Shown one piece after another: positions 52,329 to 63,144 of a DNA stretch of 64,000 bases (its first letter is position 1; each line of letters begins with the position of its first letter). The stretch lies in contig NZ_FYEA01000004.1 of the NCBI RefSeq assembly GCF_900187605.1, positions 1 through 64,000 of the forward strand, written 5' to 3'. Under the pieces are notes generated by a model. That model was given only the letters and a program-made list of their open reading frames with translations. It made no database searches and had not been told where the DNA came from. A program made the position numbers and the translations under genes. This DNA comes from Pseudomonas sp. Irchel 3H7. GTDB lineage: Bacteria; Pseudomonadota; Gammaproteobacteria; Pseudomonadales; Pseudomonadaceae.

Positions 52329-52904
52329 TTACAAACGCTCGACAATGACGTCATCGATAAAGGCAAAGTTGGCGTACGGGTTCTGCTCGTTGGAAAACGC
52401 CAGCGTTGTCTGCGGCGTGGTTGCGGTGAAATCGTAGGTCAGAGTGGCCCATTCAACTGCAACGCCTTTGGCGGTCGGCGTGTTGAAGGTTGCGGTTTGT
52501 CCTGCCACTTTCATCTGGATGACACCGTCGCCCGAGCGGCTGGCAAAACGCGAATTGCCCGCACTGAAGGTCACTCGGTATTTGGCGCCCACGGTCGTTG
52601 CAAAGTTCTGCTGTATTCCACCGCCGTTGCCGTACACGTAGTTGGCCAAGTCAACGATCATCACGCCATCTGCTGCAACAGAGCCGCCAATCGCATTAGG
52701 CATATTGAAATATTCGGCACCAGACAGAAATGTCGTCCAGCCTGTGATGGCGTTGGCTTTTGCGGGAGTGTCCAAAATGCAGCCTGCGCCGCAGGTTGAT
52801 TGCTCGAAACTGCCGTTCACCAACAGATTGGCAGCCAGTGCGTGGGTACCTGTGCCGAGCAGTACAAAAGTCGTGAAAAGCGCAGCGATTTTATTGTTCA
52901 ACAT
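52329..52904 (-). CDS. Secreted beta-sandwich-like protein (cargo)
   Basis: A 191-residue protein with a clear signal peptide (about 1-25, ending HALA-A) and a mature part NLLVNGSFEQSTCGAGCILD...GWTTFLSGAEYF, then YRVTFSAGNSRFASRSGDGV and LAFSNEQNPYANFAFIDDVI. The NGSFE start and DD-V end recall DUF642/PEP-type carbohydrate-binding sandwich domains. It is not a known tailocin part. It could be a moron gene carried by the block. Confidence 0.6.
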   Translation of the reverse strand: MLNNKIAALFTTFVLLGTGTHALAANLLVNGSFEQSTCGAGCILDTPAKANAITGWTTFLSGAEYFNMPNAIGGSVAADGVMIVDLANYVYGNGGGIQQNFATTVGAKYRVTFSAGNSRFASRSGDGVIQMKVAGQTATFNTPTAKGVAVEWATLTYDFTATTPQTTLAFSNEQNPYANFAFIDDVIVERL

Positions 52905-53003
52905 GGTTTGTTTTTCATCCCTGATAAATTTCGGAATTGGTTGTGGTCTTCTGGCTCAAGGAACCAGGCACGATGGGTCTGCTTTCACAGCAGACTTGAT
53001 GCG

Positions 53004-53405
53004 TCAGTAAGGAGCGACCGGCCACATGATGTTTGCCGGATACCCCGACTGTTTATCGATGTCGCTGAGAGCGATGCAGTACTGTTTGTGAGCCAGCAGC
53101 CGGGCCTGCTCTTCTGCCGTGGCCATGGCCAGGTCAACCTTGAACTGCAACGAGTTCATCAACAGCCAGTTGGCGGCAGCATTCAGCAATTGCCATTTCT
53201 GCTGTTCGGCTTCATTTCGCAGGTCTTCCTCGGTCGGTGGAGAAAAGGTCCAGATTCCGTTGAATGTGGCTCCCCACCCCAATCGAACATCCGAGCCGGT
53301 GACATCAACCCAGACGGAGGCTGGCGAAGCCGGTGCTTCAGGAGCGATTTCGCTCTCTTTCAGTTGGACCACTCTGTTGTATTCGACCAGTGCATAAAGA
53401 TTCAT
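53004..53405 (-). CDS. Orphan tail-fibre chaperone
   Basis: A 133-residue tail-fibre assembly protein (MNLYALVEYNRVVQLKESEI; ends LSDIDKQSGYPANIMWPVAP). The C-terminal motif is close to the cassette 2 chaperone. There is no fibre gene next to it: its neighbours are the secreted protein and the promoter region. It is either a leftover of a lost fibre cassette or a general helper for one of the distant fibres. Confidence 0.75.
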   Translation of the reverse strand: MNLYALVEYNRVVQLKESEIAPEAPASPASVWVDVTGSDVRLGWGATFNGIWTFSPPTEEDLRNEAEQQKWQLLNAAANWLLMNSLQFKVDLAMATAEEQARLLAHKQYCIALSDIDKQSGYPANIMWPVAPY

Positions 53406-53463
53406 GTGTATTCCTCGATGTGTGTTTTTCAATGCATGTCGTGTTTGATCAGGCAGGCATTCC

Positions 53464-53494
53464 AAAAAGCCCGGCGCTTGCACCCCGGGCTTTT
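53464..53494 (-). terminator. Terminator-like hairpin between promoter and first gene
   Basis: AAAAGCCCGGGGTGCAAGCGCCGGGCTTTTT on the minus strand, 60 nt before the 53004 start. RNA polymerase from the tailocin promoter must pass it to reach any structural gene. Confidence 0.65.
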
Positions 53495-53724
53495 CAGTAA
53501 TGCGCTCCTTCGCCTTCCTTCAAATCCTGTGTTCAAGAAGGAAGCTGACTTTTCGGCGCTACTGGCGCGGTACGAGTCCATTCAAATTGTTTTTCCGACC
53601 GCGGTCCCTGCCCGCCGGATAACTGCTTCTGGTGCTTTACGCTGCACACCCGGGTCAGTTGCCAACCCTCTGAACCGTTGAGGCCGGTTCATCGCTGCCT
53701 GTTCTTGTGGAACTAAAGAGCTTT

Positions 53725-53760
53725 CTTGCCAGCCGCTTTGTCGAGCGGCTTGGTGGCAAG
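53725..53760 (-). other. Long leader hairpin at the tailocin promoter
   Basis: CTTGCCA-CCAA-GCCGCT / AGCGGC-TGGCAAG folds into a 13-bp stem with a small bulge and a 6-nt loop. It starts at the -10 region and covers the expected transcription start and first leader bases. Confidence 0.6.
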
Positions 53761-53787
53761 AATATGCATGTATGCATATCCAGTCAA
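53759..53787 (-). promoter_or_regulatory. Predicted main tailocin promoter
   Basis: On the minus strand -35 TTGACT (53782-53787), a 17-nt spacer and -10 TATTCT (53759-53764). One operator-like dyad lies inside the spacer and another just upstream, the standard place for a repressor to block RNA polymerase. Confidence 0.7.
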
Positions 53788-53831
53788 TGCGCAAATGCAT
53801 TTATTTATGCATTAGAAATGCGCAAACGCAT
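53764..53831. promoter_or_regulatory. Three ATGC-N6-GCAT operator-like dyads
   Basis: ATGCATGTATGCAT (53764-53777), ATGCGCAAATGCAT (53787-53800) and ATGCGCAAACGCAT (53818-53831). All fit ATGC-N6-GCAT. A half-site ATGCAT lies between the second and third. A fourth dyad of the same form precedes the repressor gene. I infer they bind the repressor encoded at 53920. Confidence 0.7.
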
Positions 53832-53872
53832 GAAAGCCCCGCAGCGAAAGGGTTTGGTGGTTTTATCCAAGC

Positions 53873-53902
53873 GAAAAAAAACCCGCCAACGAAGGCGGGT
53901 TT
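53873..53902 (-). terminator. Terminator of the repressor gene
   Basis: AAACCCGCCTTCGTTGGCGGGTTTTTTTT on the minus strand, 17 nt past the repressor stop. It separates repressor transcripts from the tailocin promoter. Confidence 0.9.
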
Positions 53903-53919
53903 ATCTGGAAGAGGTCTGG

Positions 53920-54654
53920 TTAGCGGGCGTACATGCCCCACCAGAAGACGTGACCGAGGATGACGATCTGCTCTTCCTGGATTTCCTGGAAGCTGTAGTC
54001 CTCGTCTGGATGCTCATCGCGATTGAAGCTGCGCAGACGAATGCCGGTAGGCAAGCGATAAAGCTGCTTCACGCGCAATTGGCCGTTGTGATTGATCGCG
54101 TACAGGTCGCCATCGATGATGTCGCCGATGCCGCACTTGCCCGCATTGACGCCGACGGTGGCACCATCACGCAAGACCGGCAACATGCTGTTGCCACGCA
54201 CTGTCACGCATTTGGCCTGGTCGAACTGCACCCCGTTATGGCGCAGGCTGCGCTTGCCGAAGCGCAGGCTAGAGCGCTCGCTCTCTTCGATGACGAATCT
54301 TCCTGATCCAGCAGCCAATTCAACCTCGCGAAGGAACGGCACCGATACTTCGTCATCATCGACCGGCGTATCGTCGTCCCACAGCATTATGTCCTTGAGT
54401 TCCGCGTGTACATCATCACGCGCGGCACCGGCCGACGGCGCGACATCCGCGCGCCCGCGCAACTGATCGGTGCTCACGGCGAAGTACTCGGCGATCTTCG
54501 AGATATGTTTATCCGAGGGATCGACGATCTTCCCGCTGAGAATCCGCGAGAGAGTGGATTGAGGCACGCCGGTGCGACGGTGGAGCTCCGTGGGGGAGAT
54601 CCCGTGCTGGTCGAGCAGTGCTCTTAAGACGGAGGCTACGTTGCGTTTTTGCAT
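53920..54654 (-). CDS. CI/PrtR-like S24-family tailocin repressor
   Basis: A 244-residue repressor. N-terminal HTH (about 5-62: ISPTELHRRTGVPQSTLSRI) is followed by a linker and a C-terminal S24 auto-protease domain. Predicted cleavage is at A115-G116 (LAAGSG), with catalytic S156 (GNSMLP) and K196 (RVKQLY). Such repressors cut themselves on activated RecA, as PrtR does for pyocins. Starts at 54663 and 54654 are both possible; the operator-like dyad at 54691 lies just upstream. It is the only regulator in the block, so it probably governs both tailocins. Confidence 0.88.
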   Translation of the reverse strand: MQKRNVASVLRALLDQHGISPTELHRRTGVPQSTLSRILSGKIVDPSDKHISKIAEYFAVSTDQLRGRADVAPSAGAARDDVHAELKDIMLWDDDTPVDDDEVSVPFLREVELAAGSGRFVIEESERSSLRFGKRSLRHNGVQFDQAKCVTVRGNSMLPVLRDGATVGVNAGKCGIGDIIDGDLYAINHNGQLRVKQLYRLPTGIRLRSFNRDEHPDEDYSFQEIQEEQIVILGHVFWWGMYAR

Positions 54655-54690
54655 AACGCGCATAGTGCTTGAAGTTTTTAATGAAGACAA

Positions 54691-54704
54691 ATGCTGATTT
54701 GCAT
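54691..54704. promoter_or_regulatory. Operator-like dyad upstream of the repressor gene
   Basis: ATGCTGATTTGCAT fits ATGC-N6-GCAT, as do the three sites near 53764-53831. A further tgcataa element (54711-54717) is adjacent. Suggests autoregulation. Confidence 0.6.
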
Positions 54705-54865
54705 AAATCGTGCATAACTACACCTTTCGGCGAAGAAAACCGTTACCCGGCTGCGATGCCTGCGTCCGGCAGACTGCCCATGGTAACCTTGCGCCCATCG
54801 CGCGAAAGCCTGGCCGATGCCCCCGCTTTTGCCCTACATCTTTTAACGAGTTGCCTGACAATCCG

Positions 54866-57448
54866 ATGAATAAAGCCGTCTCCGACCTGTCCTCCCACAC
54901 TCCGATGATGCAGCAGTACTGGCGCCTGAAGAATCAGCACCCGGATCAGCTGATGTTCTACCGCATGGGCGACTTCTACGAGATCTTCTACGAAGACGCA
55001 AAGAAGGCTGCCAAGTTGCTCGACATCACCCTGACCGCGCGCGGGCAGTCGGCGGGACAGGCGATTCCGATGTGCGGGATTCCTTACCACGCGGCGGAAG
55101 GCTATCTGGCGAAACTGGTCAAGCTCGGCGAATCGGTGGTGATCTGCGAGCAGGTCGGCGATCCAGCGACCAGCAAAGGCCCGGTTGAACGTCAGGTCGT
55201 ACGAATCCTCACGCCGGGTACGGTCAGTGATGAGGCGCTGCTCGACGAGCGCCGCGACAACCTGATCGCTGCGCTGTTGGGTGATGAGCGTCTGTTCGGT
55301 CTGGCCGTGCTGGACATCACCAGCGGCAGCTTCAGCGTGTCGGAAATCAAAGGCTGGGAAAATCTGCTGGCGGAACTGGAGCGGATCAACCCGGTGGAAT
55401 TGTTGATCCCGGACGACTGGCCAAGGGACCTGCCAGCGGAAAAACGCCGTGGCGTCAGTCGCCGTGCACCGTGGGATTTCGAGCGCGACTCGGCGCTTAA
55501 AAGCCTTTGCCAGCAATTCTCCACCCAAGACCTGAAGGGCTTTGGTTGCGAGAACCTGACCCTGGCCATCGGCGCTGCCGGTTGCCTGTTGGCGTATGCC
55601 AAGGAAACCCAGCGCACCGCCCTGCCCCACCTGCGCAGCCTGCGCCACGAACGTCTCGATGACACCGTGGTGCTGGACGGTGCGAGCCGCCGCAATCTTG
55701 AACTCGACACCAACCTGGCCGGTGGCCGCGATAACACCCTGCAATCGGTCGTCGATCGCTGCCAGACCGCCATGGGCAGCCGCCTGCTGACCCGTTGGCT
55801 GAACCGTCCGCTGCGCGATCTGACCGTGCTGCTGGCACGCCAGAGCTCGATCACTTGCCTGCTCGATCGCTATCGTTTCGAAAAGCTGCAACCGCAGCTC
55901 AAGGAAATCGGCGACATCGAACGGATTCTCGCGCGGATCGGCCTGCGCAACGCGCGTCCTCGTGATCTCGCACGGCTGCGCGACGCCCTTGGCGCACTGC
56001 CTGAACTGCAAGTGGCCATGACCGACCTGGAAGCGCCGCACCTGCAAGGTCTGGCGACCACCACCAGCACTTACCCGGAACTGGCGGCGCTGCTGGAAAA
56101 AGCCATTATCGACAACCCGCCTGCGGTCATCCGTGACGGCGGCGTGCTGAAAACCGGTTACGACAGCGAACTCGACGATTTGCAATCGCTGAGCGAAAAC
56201 GCCGGTCAGTTCCTCATCGATCTGGAAGCCCGCGAGAAAGCCCGCACCGGCCTGAGCCACCTGAAAGTTGGCTATAACCGCATTCACGGCTACTTCATCG
56301 AACTGCCGAGCAAGCAGGCCGAATCGGCGCCAGCGGATTACATTCGTCGGCAGACGCTGAAAGGCGCCGAACGCTTTATCACGCCGGAACTGAAAGAATT
56401 CGAAGACAAGGCGCTGTCGGCCAAGAGCCGCGCCCTCGCACGCGAGAAGATGCTTTACGAAGCGCTGCTGGAAGACTTGATCAGCCAATTGCCACCGTTG
56501 CAGGACACCGCTGGCGCACTGGCCGAACTCGACGTGTTGAGCAACCTCGCCGAGCGCGCGCTGAACCTCGATCTGAACTGCCCACGTTTCGTCAGCGAGC
56601 CGTGCATGCGCATCTCCCAGGGTCGTCACCCGGTGGTCGAGCAGGTGCTGACCACGCCGTTCGTGGCCAACGACCTCAGTCTGGATGACAACACGCGCAT
56701 GCTGGTGATCACCGGCCCGAACATGGGCGGTAAATCCACCTACATGCGCCAAACCGCATTGATCGTGCTGCTGGCGCATATCGGCAGCTTCGTGCCGGCC
56801 GCCAGTTGCGAACTGTCGCTGGTCGATCGCATTTTCACCCGCATCGGTTCCAGCGATGACCTCGCGGGCGGCCGTTCGACCTTCATGGTTGAAATGAGCG
56901 AGACCGCCAACATCCTGCACAACGCCACCGAGCGCAGCCTGGTACTGATGGACGAAGTCGGTCGCGGCACCAGCACCTTCGACGGTCTGTCGCTGGCGTG
57001 GGCTGCGGCGGAGCGCCTGGCTCATTTGCGCGCCTACACACTGTTCGCTACACACTACTTCGAACTGACCGTGTTGCCGGAAGCCGAGCCATTGGTGGCC
57101 AACGTCCACCTCAACGCCACCGAGCACAACGAACGCATCGTGTTCCTGCACCACGTGCTGCCCGGCCCTGCCAGCCAGAGTTATGGCTTGGCAGTGGCGC
57201 AGTTGGCCGGCGTGCCGAGTGAAGTGATCGTGCGTGCCCGCGAGCACTTGAGCCGACTGGAAGAAACCGCGTTGCCGCATGAAGCGCCGAAACCTGCGGC
57301 CAAGGGCAAACCGGCGACGCCACAGCAAAGCGACATGTTCGCCAGCCTGCCGCATCCGGTACTCGATGAGCTGGCTAAACTGGATCTGGATGACCTGACC
57401 CCGCGTCGTGCGCTCGAAATGCTCTATGCATTGAAGAACCGGATATAA
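54866..57448 (+). CDS. mutS: DNA mismatch repair protein MutS
   Basis: A 860-residue mismatch-recognition ATPase. The mismatch-contact F37-x-E39 lies in MGDFYEIF, Walker [10 protein letters not shown] is near residue 616, the Walker B/D-loop [12 protein letters not shown] follows, and the C-terminal helix-turn-helix and tetramer tail are present. The start at 54866 gives the standard N-terminus. It forms the left border of the tailocin insertion site, a known tailocin location in fluorescent pseudomonads. Confidence 0.97.
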   Translation: MNKAVSDLSSHTPMMQQYWRLKNQHPDQLMFYRMGDFYEIFYEDAKKAAKLLDITLTARGQSAGQAIPMCGIPYHAAEGYLAKLVKLGESVVICEQVGDPATSKGPVERQVVRILTPGTVSDEALLDERRDNLIAALLGDERLFGLAVLDITSGSFSVSEIKGWENLLAELERINPVELLIPDDWPRDLPAEKRRGVSRRAPWDFERDSALKSLCQQFSTQDLKGFGCENLTLAIGAAGCLLAYAKETQRTALPHLRSLRHERLDDTVVLDGASRRNLELDTNLAGGRDNTLQSVVDRCQTAMGSRLLTRWLNRPLRDLTVLLARQSSITCLLDRYRFEKLQPQLKEIGDIERILARIGLRNARPRDLARLRDALGALPELQVAMTDLEAPHLQGLATTTSTYPELAALLEKAIIDNPPAVIRDGGVLKTGYDSELDDLQSLSENAGQFLIDLEAREKARTGLSHLKVGYNRIHGYFIELPSKQAESAPADYIRRQTLKGAERFITPELKEFEDKALSAKSRALAREKMLYEALLEDLISQLPPLQDTAGALAELDVLSNLAERALNLDLNCPRFVSEPCMRISQGRHPVVEQVLTTPFVANDLSLDDNTRMLVITGPNMGGKSTYMRQTALIVLLAHIGSFVPAASCELSLVDRIFTRIGSSDDLAGGRSTFMVEMSETANILHNATERSLVLMDEVGRGTSTFDGLSLAWAAAERLAHLRAYTLFATHYFELTVLPEAEPLVANVHLNATEHNERIVFLHHVLPGPASQSYGLAVAQLAGVPSEVIVRAREHLSRLEETALPHEAPKPAAKGKPATPQQSDMFASLPHPVLDELAKLDLDDLTPRRALEMLYALKNRI

Positions 57449-57611
57449 GCACTGAAGAAGCGGATATAACGCAAACGGCTTCAAGCTGTTAGAATCTCGC
57501 GCGGTTTGGGATGCTGCTGGCTAATAGCCTGGCCAGCAGGTATCGCTCCCGAACCTGGCGACCCCAACCGTGAAGGGGCAACGCTGCCGCCGCCTGAGGA
57601 GAAAATTAGAA

Positions 57612-57935
57612 ATGACCTTCGTCGTCACCGACAACTGCATCAAGTGCAAGTACACCGACTGCGTAGAAGTCTGTCCGGTGGACTGCTTTTACGAAGGCCC
57701 GAACTTCCTGGTGATTCACCCGGATGAGTGCATCGACTGCGCCCTGTGCGAACCGGAATGCCCGGCCGTAGCCATCTTCTCCGAGGACGAAGTTCCGGAA
57801 GAGATGCAGGAGTTCATTCAACTCAACGTTGAGCTGGCTGAAATCTGGCCGAACATCACCGAGAAGAAAGAATCGCTGCCGGATGCCGAAGAGTGGGACG
57901 GCGTCAAAGGCAAGATCAAAGACCTCGAACGCTGA
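57612..57935 (+). CDS. fdxA: 7Fe ferredoxin FdxA
   Basis: A 107-residue ferredoxin with one 3Fe-4S and one 4Fe-4S cluster. Cysteines C9, C17 and C50 fit the first cluster and C21, C40, C43 and C46 the second; C12 and C25 are extra. The C-terminal 50 residues are the acidic extension typical of Azotobacter-type FdI. It lies directly upstream of rsmZ-rpoS as in other pseudomonads. Confidence 0.95.
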   Translation: MTFVVTDNCIKCKYTDCVEVCPVDCFYEGPNFLVIHPDECIDCALCEPECPAVAIFSEDEVPEEMQEFIQLNVELAEIWPNITEKKESLPDAEEWDGVKGKIKDLER

Positions 57936-57952
57936 TCTGCCCCGCGCTCGAA

Positions 57953-57980
57953 TGAAAAGGCCCCTCGCGGGCCTTTTTGC
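57953..57980 (+). terminator. fdxA terminator
   Basis: AAAAGGCCCCTCGCGGGCCTTTTTGC: GGCCC/GGGCC stem and T-run, 18 nt past the fdxA stop. Confidence 0.85.
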
Positions 57981-58007
57981 TTTTCTGTGTTCTGCTTTTC
58001 TGCGGGC

Positions 58008-58137
58008 AAAAAAAAGGGGCGGTATGACCCGCCCACATTTTTTCCCTATTCCCTGTATTCCTTTTCATCGTCCTGATGAATCGCGTCCTGCGATGTCCGT
58101 TCCCCTCATCCTTGAAGGGCGTGTCTGTCCGTCGACA
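58008..58137 (-). ncRNA. rsmZ: Small regulatory RNA RsmZ
   Basis: An RNA of about 130 nt on the minus strand between fdxA and rpoS, the standard rsmZ position. It begins TGTCGACGGACAGACACGCC and contains nine GGA triplets, several in hairpin loops (CATCGCAGGACGCGATT, TCATCAGGACGATGA), the binding sites for RsmA/CsrA proteins. It ends in a GGGCGG...CCGCCC terminator with an eight-T run. RsmZ sequesters RsmA/RsmE and frees translation of exoproducts under GacS/GacA control. Confidence 0.92.
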
Positions 58138-58145
58138 CAAACCAG

Positions 58146-58151
58146 ATACTA
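58146..58151 (-). promoter_or_regulatory. rsmZ -10 element
   Basis: TAGTAT on the minus strand, 8 nt before the predicted +1 at 58137. Confidence 0.6.
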
Positions 58152-58309
58152 GAGAATTCCCCGGCGAGAGCAATCGGCCCTGAGACCGTAGAAGCGCTGT
58201 AATAAGCACTTCACATTAAAAAATAAATATATAAATCAATAAGTTAAATAACAACGCCGAGAATAATCGACGTCTGCCGTCCTGTAAAAATAGTGAACAC
58301 CTACGAAAG

Positions 58310-58327
58310 AGTAAGCCAAGGCTTACA
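58310..58327 (-). promoter_or_regulatory. GacA-binding upstream activating sequence of rsmZ
   Basis: On the minus strand TGTAAGCCTTGGCTTACT fits the GacA box TGTAAG-N6-CTTACA with one mismatch, about 173-190 nt before the rsmZ start, the usual distance. Confidence 0.9.
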
Positions 58328-58415
58328 CCGCGAGACTACAAACGATGGAATTGCCAACCGTACGTCCGGCAATCAACAGCGTTGTAAGGGACAGCCACCA
58401 AATCCAGGCCAACAA

Positions 58416-58443
58416 AAAGCCCCGAACCAGTCGGGGCTTTCTG
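58416..58443 (-). terminator. rpoS terminator
   Basis: AAAGCCCCGACTGGTTCGGGGCTTTTT on the minus strand, 20 nt past the rpoS stop. Confidence 0.88.
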
Positions 58444-58463
58444 CGGGCGGACGTGAGAGGCGC

Positions 58464-59471
58464 TTACTGGAACAGCGACTCGCTCGACAGGCCATTCTTC
58501 TCAAGAATTTCACGAAGGCGCTTGAGGCCTTCTACCTGAATCTGCCGCACCCGTTCCCGGGTCAGGCCGATCTCCAGGCCTACGTCTTCCAGCGTGCTGC
58601 TCTCGTGACCGCGCAGGCCGAAGCGACGCACAACCACCTCGCGCTGCTTGTCGGTCAGCTCCGACAGCCATTGATCGATGCTCTGCGACAGGTCGTCATC
58701 CTGCAACAGTTCGCACGGATCGGTCGGACGATCATCGGTAAGGGTGTCCAGCAGGGTTTTATCCGAATCCGGACCCAGCGAGACGTCGACCGAAGAAACC
58801 CGCTCGTTCAGGCCCAGCATGCGCTTGACCTCGCCCACCGGTTTTTCCAGCAGGTTGGCGATTTCTTCGGGTGAAGGTTCGTGGTCGAGCTTTTGCGTCA
58901 GCTCCCGTGCAGCCCGCAGGTACACGTTGAGCTCCTTGACCACATGGATCGGCAACCGGATGGTCCGGGTCTGATTCATGATCGCGCGCTCGATGGTCTG
59001 ACGAATCCACCAGGTTGCATAGGTCGAGAAGCGGAAGCCGCGCTCGGGATCGAACTTTTCCACCGCCCGGATCAGCCCGAGGTTGCCCTCTTCGATCAGA
59101 TCCAGCAGCGACAGCCCCCGATTGACGTAACGCCGGGCGATTTTGACCACCAGCCGCAGGTTACTTTCAATCATGCGCTTGCGCCCGGCCGGATCGCCAC
59201 TTTGCGACAAGCGCGCAAAATGAACTTCTTCCTCCGGGGAGAGCAATGGGGAAAAGCCGATTTCGTTGAGATACAACTGCGTGGCATCAAGTGCACGCGT
59301 GTAGTCGATGTACTTATGTTGTTTAAGTGAAGCGGAGTGTTTGGATTTGGAACGAACGGAAGGTGGAGCAGCCCCTTCATCATTCGACATCGAATCCGAA
59401 TCGATGCCGGTCTCCATAAGGAGAACCTCATCGTCGATGTCAAACTCCGGCACTTCTTTACTGAGAGCCAT
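58464..59471 (-). CDS. rpoS: RNA polymerase sigma factor RpoS
   Basis: A 335-residue sigma-38, master regulator of stationary phase and stress. Region 2 ([40 protein letters not shown]), region 3 and the region 4 HTH ([20 protein letters not shown]) are complete. The upstream nlpD gene usually contains an rpoS promoter. Output is also under Gac/Rsm influence in pseudomonads. Confidence 0.97.
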   Translation of the reverse strand: MALSKEVPEFDIDDEVLLMETGIDSDSMSNDEGAAPPSVRSKSKHSASLKQHKYIDYTRALDATQLYLNEIGFSPLLSPEEEVHFARLSQSGDPAGRKRMIESNLRLVVKIARRYVNRGLSLLDLIEEGNLGLIRAVEKFDPERGFRFSTYATWWIRQTIERAIMNQTRTIRLPIHVVKELNVYLRAARELTQKLDHEPSPEEIANLLEKPVGEVKRMLGLNERVSSVDVSLGPDSDKTLLDTLTDDRPTDPCELLQDDDLSQSIDQWLSELTDKQREVVVRRFGLRGHESSTLEDVGLEIGLTRERVRQIQVEGLKRLREILEKNGLSSESLFQ

Positions 59472-59577
59472 TGTTATAGTCCTTTGGTGAGTTCGACCCC
59501 AAGCTCAAGCGACGCCTTTATCCTTGGCAGCGCTGGAGCCTGTCCCCTCTACGTGACGGAACAGGCTGGCTTACAAA

Positions 59578-60459
59578 TCAACGTCTTGGCAGGAACTGCA
59601 GCGGATCCACAGGTTTACCTTGGCGGCGAATCTCAAAATGCAGTTTCACCCGGTCTGTACCCGTTGACCCCATTTCGGCAATTGTCTGTCCGACCTTGAC
59701 CTGCTGTCCCTCCCGAACCAACAGCCTGCGGTTATGTCCGTAGGCACTGACGTAGGTTTCGCTGTGTTTGATGATGACTAATTCGCCGTAGCCCCTTAAG
59801 CCACTCCCGGCGTATACCACCGTCCCATCAGACGCAGCTAAAACAGGCTGTCCCAAATCTCCGGCGATATCAATTCCTTTATTCAAACTACCGTTTGAAG
59901 AGAATTTTCCAATCAGAATGCCATTAGATGGCCATCCCCAGCCGGTCGGGGCCGGGCCTGCCGGAGGCAGTGGTGCGGGCGCTTGCTTGTTGGCGACGGA
60001 CGGTGCAACACCCGCAGAACCGCCAGTAGAACCGGTGGTTGTGGTGGTCGTCGTGCCATTTGCCTGGCGCCGGATTACCGTGGTTTTACTCGAAGAAGAA
60101 GGCGAAGAACTGCTGTTGCCGACCACCGCCGTCGGCGTTGAACCGGTGCGGCCATCGAAGCGAATCGTCTGACCCGGATGGATCGTGTACGGCGTAGGAA
60201 TATTGTTCCGGGCCGCGAGGGCTTTGTAGTCCCAGCCGTAGCGAAACGCGATCGAAAACATCGTATCGCCGGGACGGACTACATACTGTCCGGTCGTCAC
60301 GGTAGGACGCTGGGCCACCGCATTATTGCGATCGACCACCCGCACATTGCTCGATTTGGTGCTGGAGCAACCGACCAGCAAGGTGCTCAAGACAAGGCCA
60401 GTCACCAGGCGCTGAAAGCTAGTGTTACCCATACGCTGCGCAATGACTGTGAGACTCAC
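59578..60459 (-). CDS. nlpD: NlpD-like lipoprotein (LysM + degenerate M23)
   Basis: A 293-residue lipoprotein. Signal peptide with lipobox LLVGC (lipid at C31), LysM domain at about 58-101 (YVVRPGDTMFSIAFRYGWDY), a Ser/Thr/Pro linker, and an M23 domain to the end. The metal-binding H-x3-D is replaced (NKGIDIAG has Asn at the His place), so, like E. coli NlpD, it should activate an amidase rather than cut the wall itself. The GTG start at 60459 has GGGAG upstream; ATG at 60432 is the alternative. Confidence 0.9.
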   Translation of the reverse strand: MSLTVIAQRMGNTSFQRLVTGLVLSTLLVGCSSTKSSNVRVVDRNNAVAQRPTVTTGQYVVRPGDTMFSIAFRYGWDYKALAARNNIPTPYTIHPGQTIRFDGRTGSTPTAVVGNSSSSPSSSSKTTVIRRQANGTTTTTTTGSTGGSAGVAPSVANKQAPAPLPPAGPAPTGWGWPSNGILIGKFSSNGSLNKGIDIAGDLGQPVLAASDGTVVYAGSGLRGYGELVIIKHSETYVSAYGHNRRLLVREGQQVKVGQTIAEMGSTGTDRVKLHFEIRRQGKPVDPLQFLPRR

Positions 60460-60671
60460 CCGCCGCTCCCTTTGTGGTGGCTGAAAAATGTGAAATGCCG
60501 GATGTCGGCATGAGGTGTCGCAAGTATAACGGGCCGGATCGGCTTTACCTTTAATGAAGCGAAATCGCTTCGCGCACACGTTTGCAAGCTGACAATCTGC
60601 TGCGTTTAAACCATCGCTGCCGGAGTAAGACACAGGCGAACGAAAGGAATTCAGCGTGCGTAAACAAATGC

Positions 60672-62085
<1,414 letters not shown>

Positions 62086-62098
<13 letters not shown>

Positions 62099-63144
62099 GG
62101 GCTGTCCGTCTGCCCCACCGGCACCAGATCAACGAGTTCGCGCACCAATACGGTGGCGAAGCATCCGGCCGGGAGGACGAATTCCAGTTGCAGAATGTCA
62201 GGCTGGGGATAATGCCACGTCAACCCGCCAATGGGCAGCCGCAGGATGCGACGTTCGTGGCTCATGCCGGCATGAACCAACCAATCGCGCAGCTCTGCTT
62301 CATCGGCGGCGATCCCCTGCTCCAGTTCATGGACAACGCCTGCGGTCGGCGAGTCACCTTCGCCCCACTGTGGACCGGTCGGATGCAGATCGAGAATCGC
62401 CAGACGCGGGTCGCTGCATTCAGCTTCTCCGGCCGGGAAAAAACTGCGGCTGTCGGTGAACGCCAGCAGATCGCCGACCTGAGCTTTTTGCCAAGTACCA
62501 TCGGCAACACGCGCCGCCAGCACTTTGTTGAACAGAAAACTGCGCGCGGTCGAGAGCAGGCGCGAGCGCACATTGCGCTGCTCCGGCAAAGCCTTGCGCG
62601 CCGCCCACGCACGCGCATCAACGACGTTGCCGCCGTCATGGCCGAAACGCTGGGCGCCGAAATAATTGGGAATGCCCTGTTTGGCGATCAGTTGCAGACG
62701 CTGTTCAATCGCGTCTTTGTCGCCAGTGAACTGAGTCAGGCGCAAGGTAAAACCGTTGGCCGAATGCGCACCGCGTTGCAGCTTACGCTTGTGCCGGGTG
62801 GTCTTGAGGATCTTCAGCGTGTCGTTTTCCGCCGCTGACAGATCCGGATCGGCCTTGCCCGGCAGTTGCACGCTGAACCACTGACGGGTCAGCGCCTGAC
62901 GATCCTTCAGCCCGGCATAGCTGACGGTGCGCAACGGCACGCCGGCAGCCTTGGCAATACGTCGTGCGGCTTCTTCAGTGTTGAGGCCGCGTTTTTCGAC
63001 CCAGATCCACAAGTGCTCGCCGTCGCCGCTGAACGGGATGTCGAGCACTTCATCGACCTGAAAATCTTCGGCGATGGCTTTTAGTATCGCGCTGCCGAGA
63101 GCTTCGCCATAGGCACGCGGGCCGAGCAATTGCAGTTCATTCAT
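62086..63144 (-). CDS. truD: tRNA pseudouridine(13) synthase TruD
   Basis: A 352-residue enzyme making pseudouridine 13 in tRNA-Glu. Catalytic D81 lies in [13 protein letters not shown], with the TruD insertion domain in the middle ([14 protein letters not shown]). Start overlaps the ispF stop by 4 nt. Confidence 0.95.

Larger units (their letters stand above)
53406..53919. other. Regulatory gap between repressor and first tailocin gene
   Basis: A 514-nt region without a convincing gene. From right to left it holds the terminator of the repressor gene, three operator-like sites, a sigma70-type promoter on the minus strand, a large hairpin, and a terminator-like hairpin before the 53004 gene. 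A 36-codon frame (MNRPQRFRGLATDPGVQRKA..., from 53692) is too short to call. Confidence 0.6.

Noticed and set aside
53582..53692. Small frame (MNRPQRFRGLATDPG...) in the tailocin leader as a PrtN-like activator
   Set aside because: Only 36 codons, far shorter than PrtN, and no DNA-binding motif.
19766..54654. Complete prophage
   Set aside because: No integrase, replication, terminase, portal, capsid or head-completion gene and no att-like direct repeats noticed; only tail, regulation and lysis genes are present.
54743..57484. 913-codon minus-strand frame opposite mutS
   Set aside because: Pure antisense shadow of mutS; composition is biased and no motif is visible.
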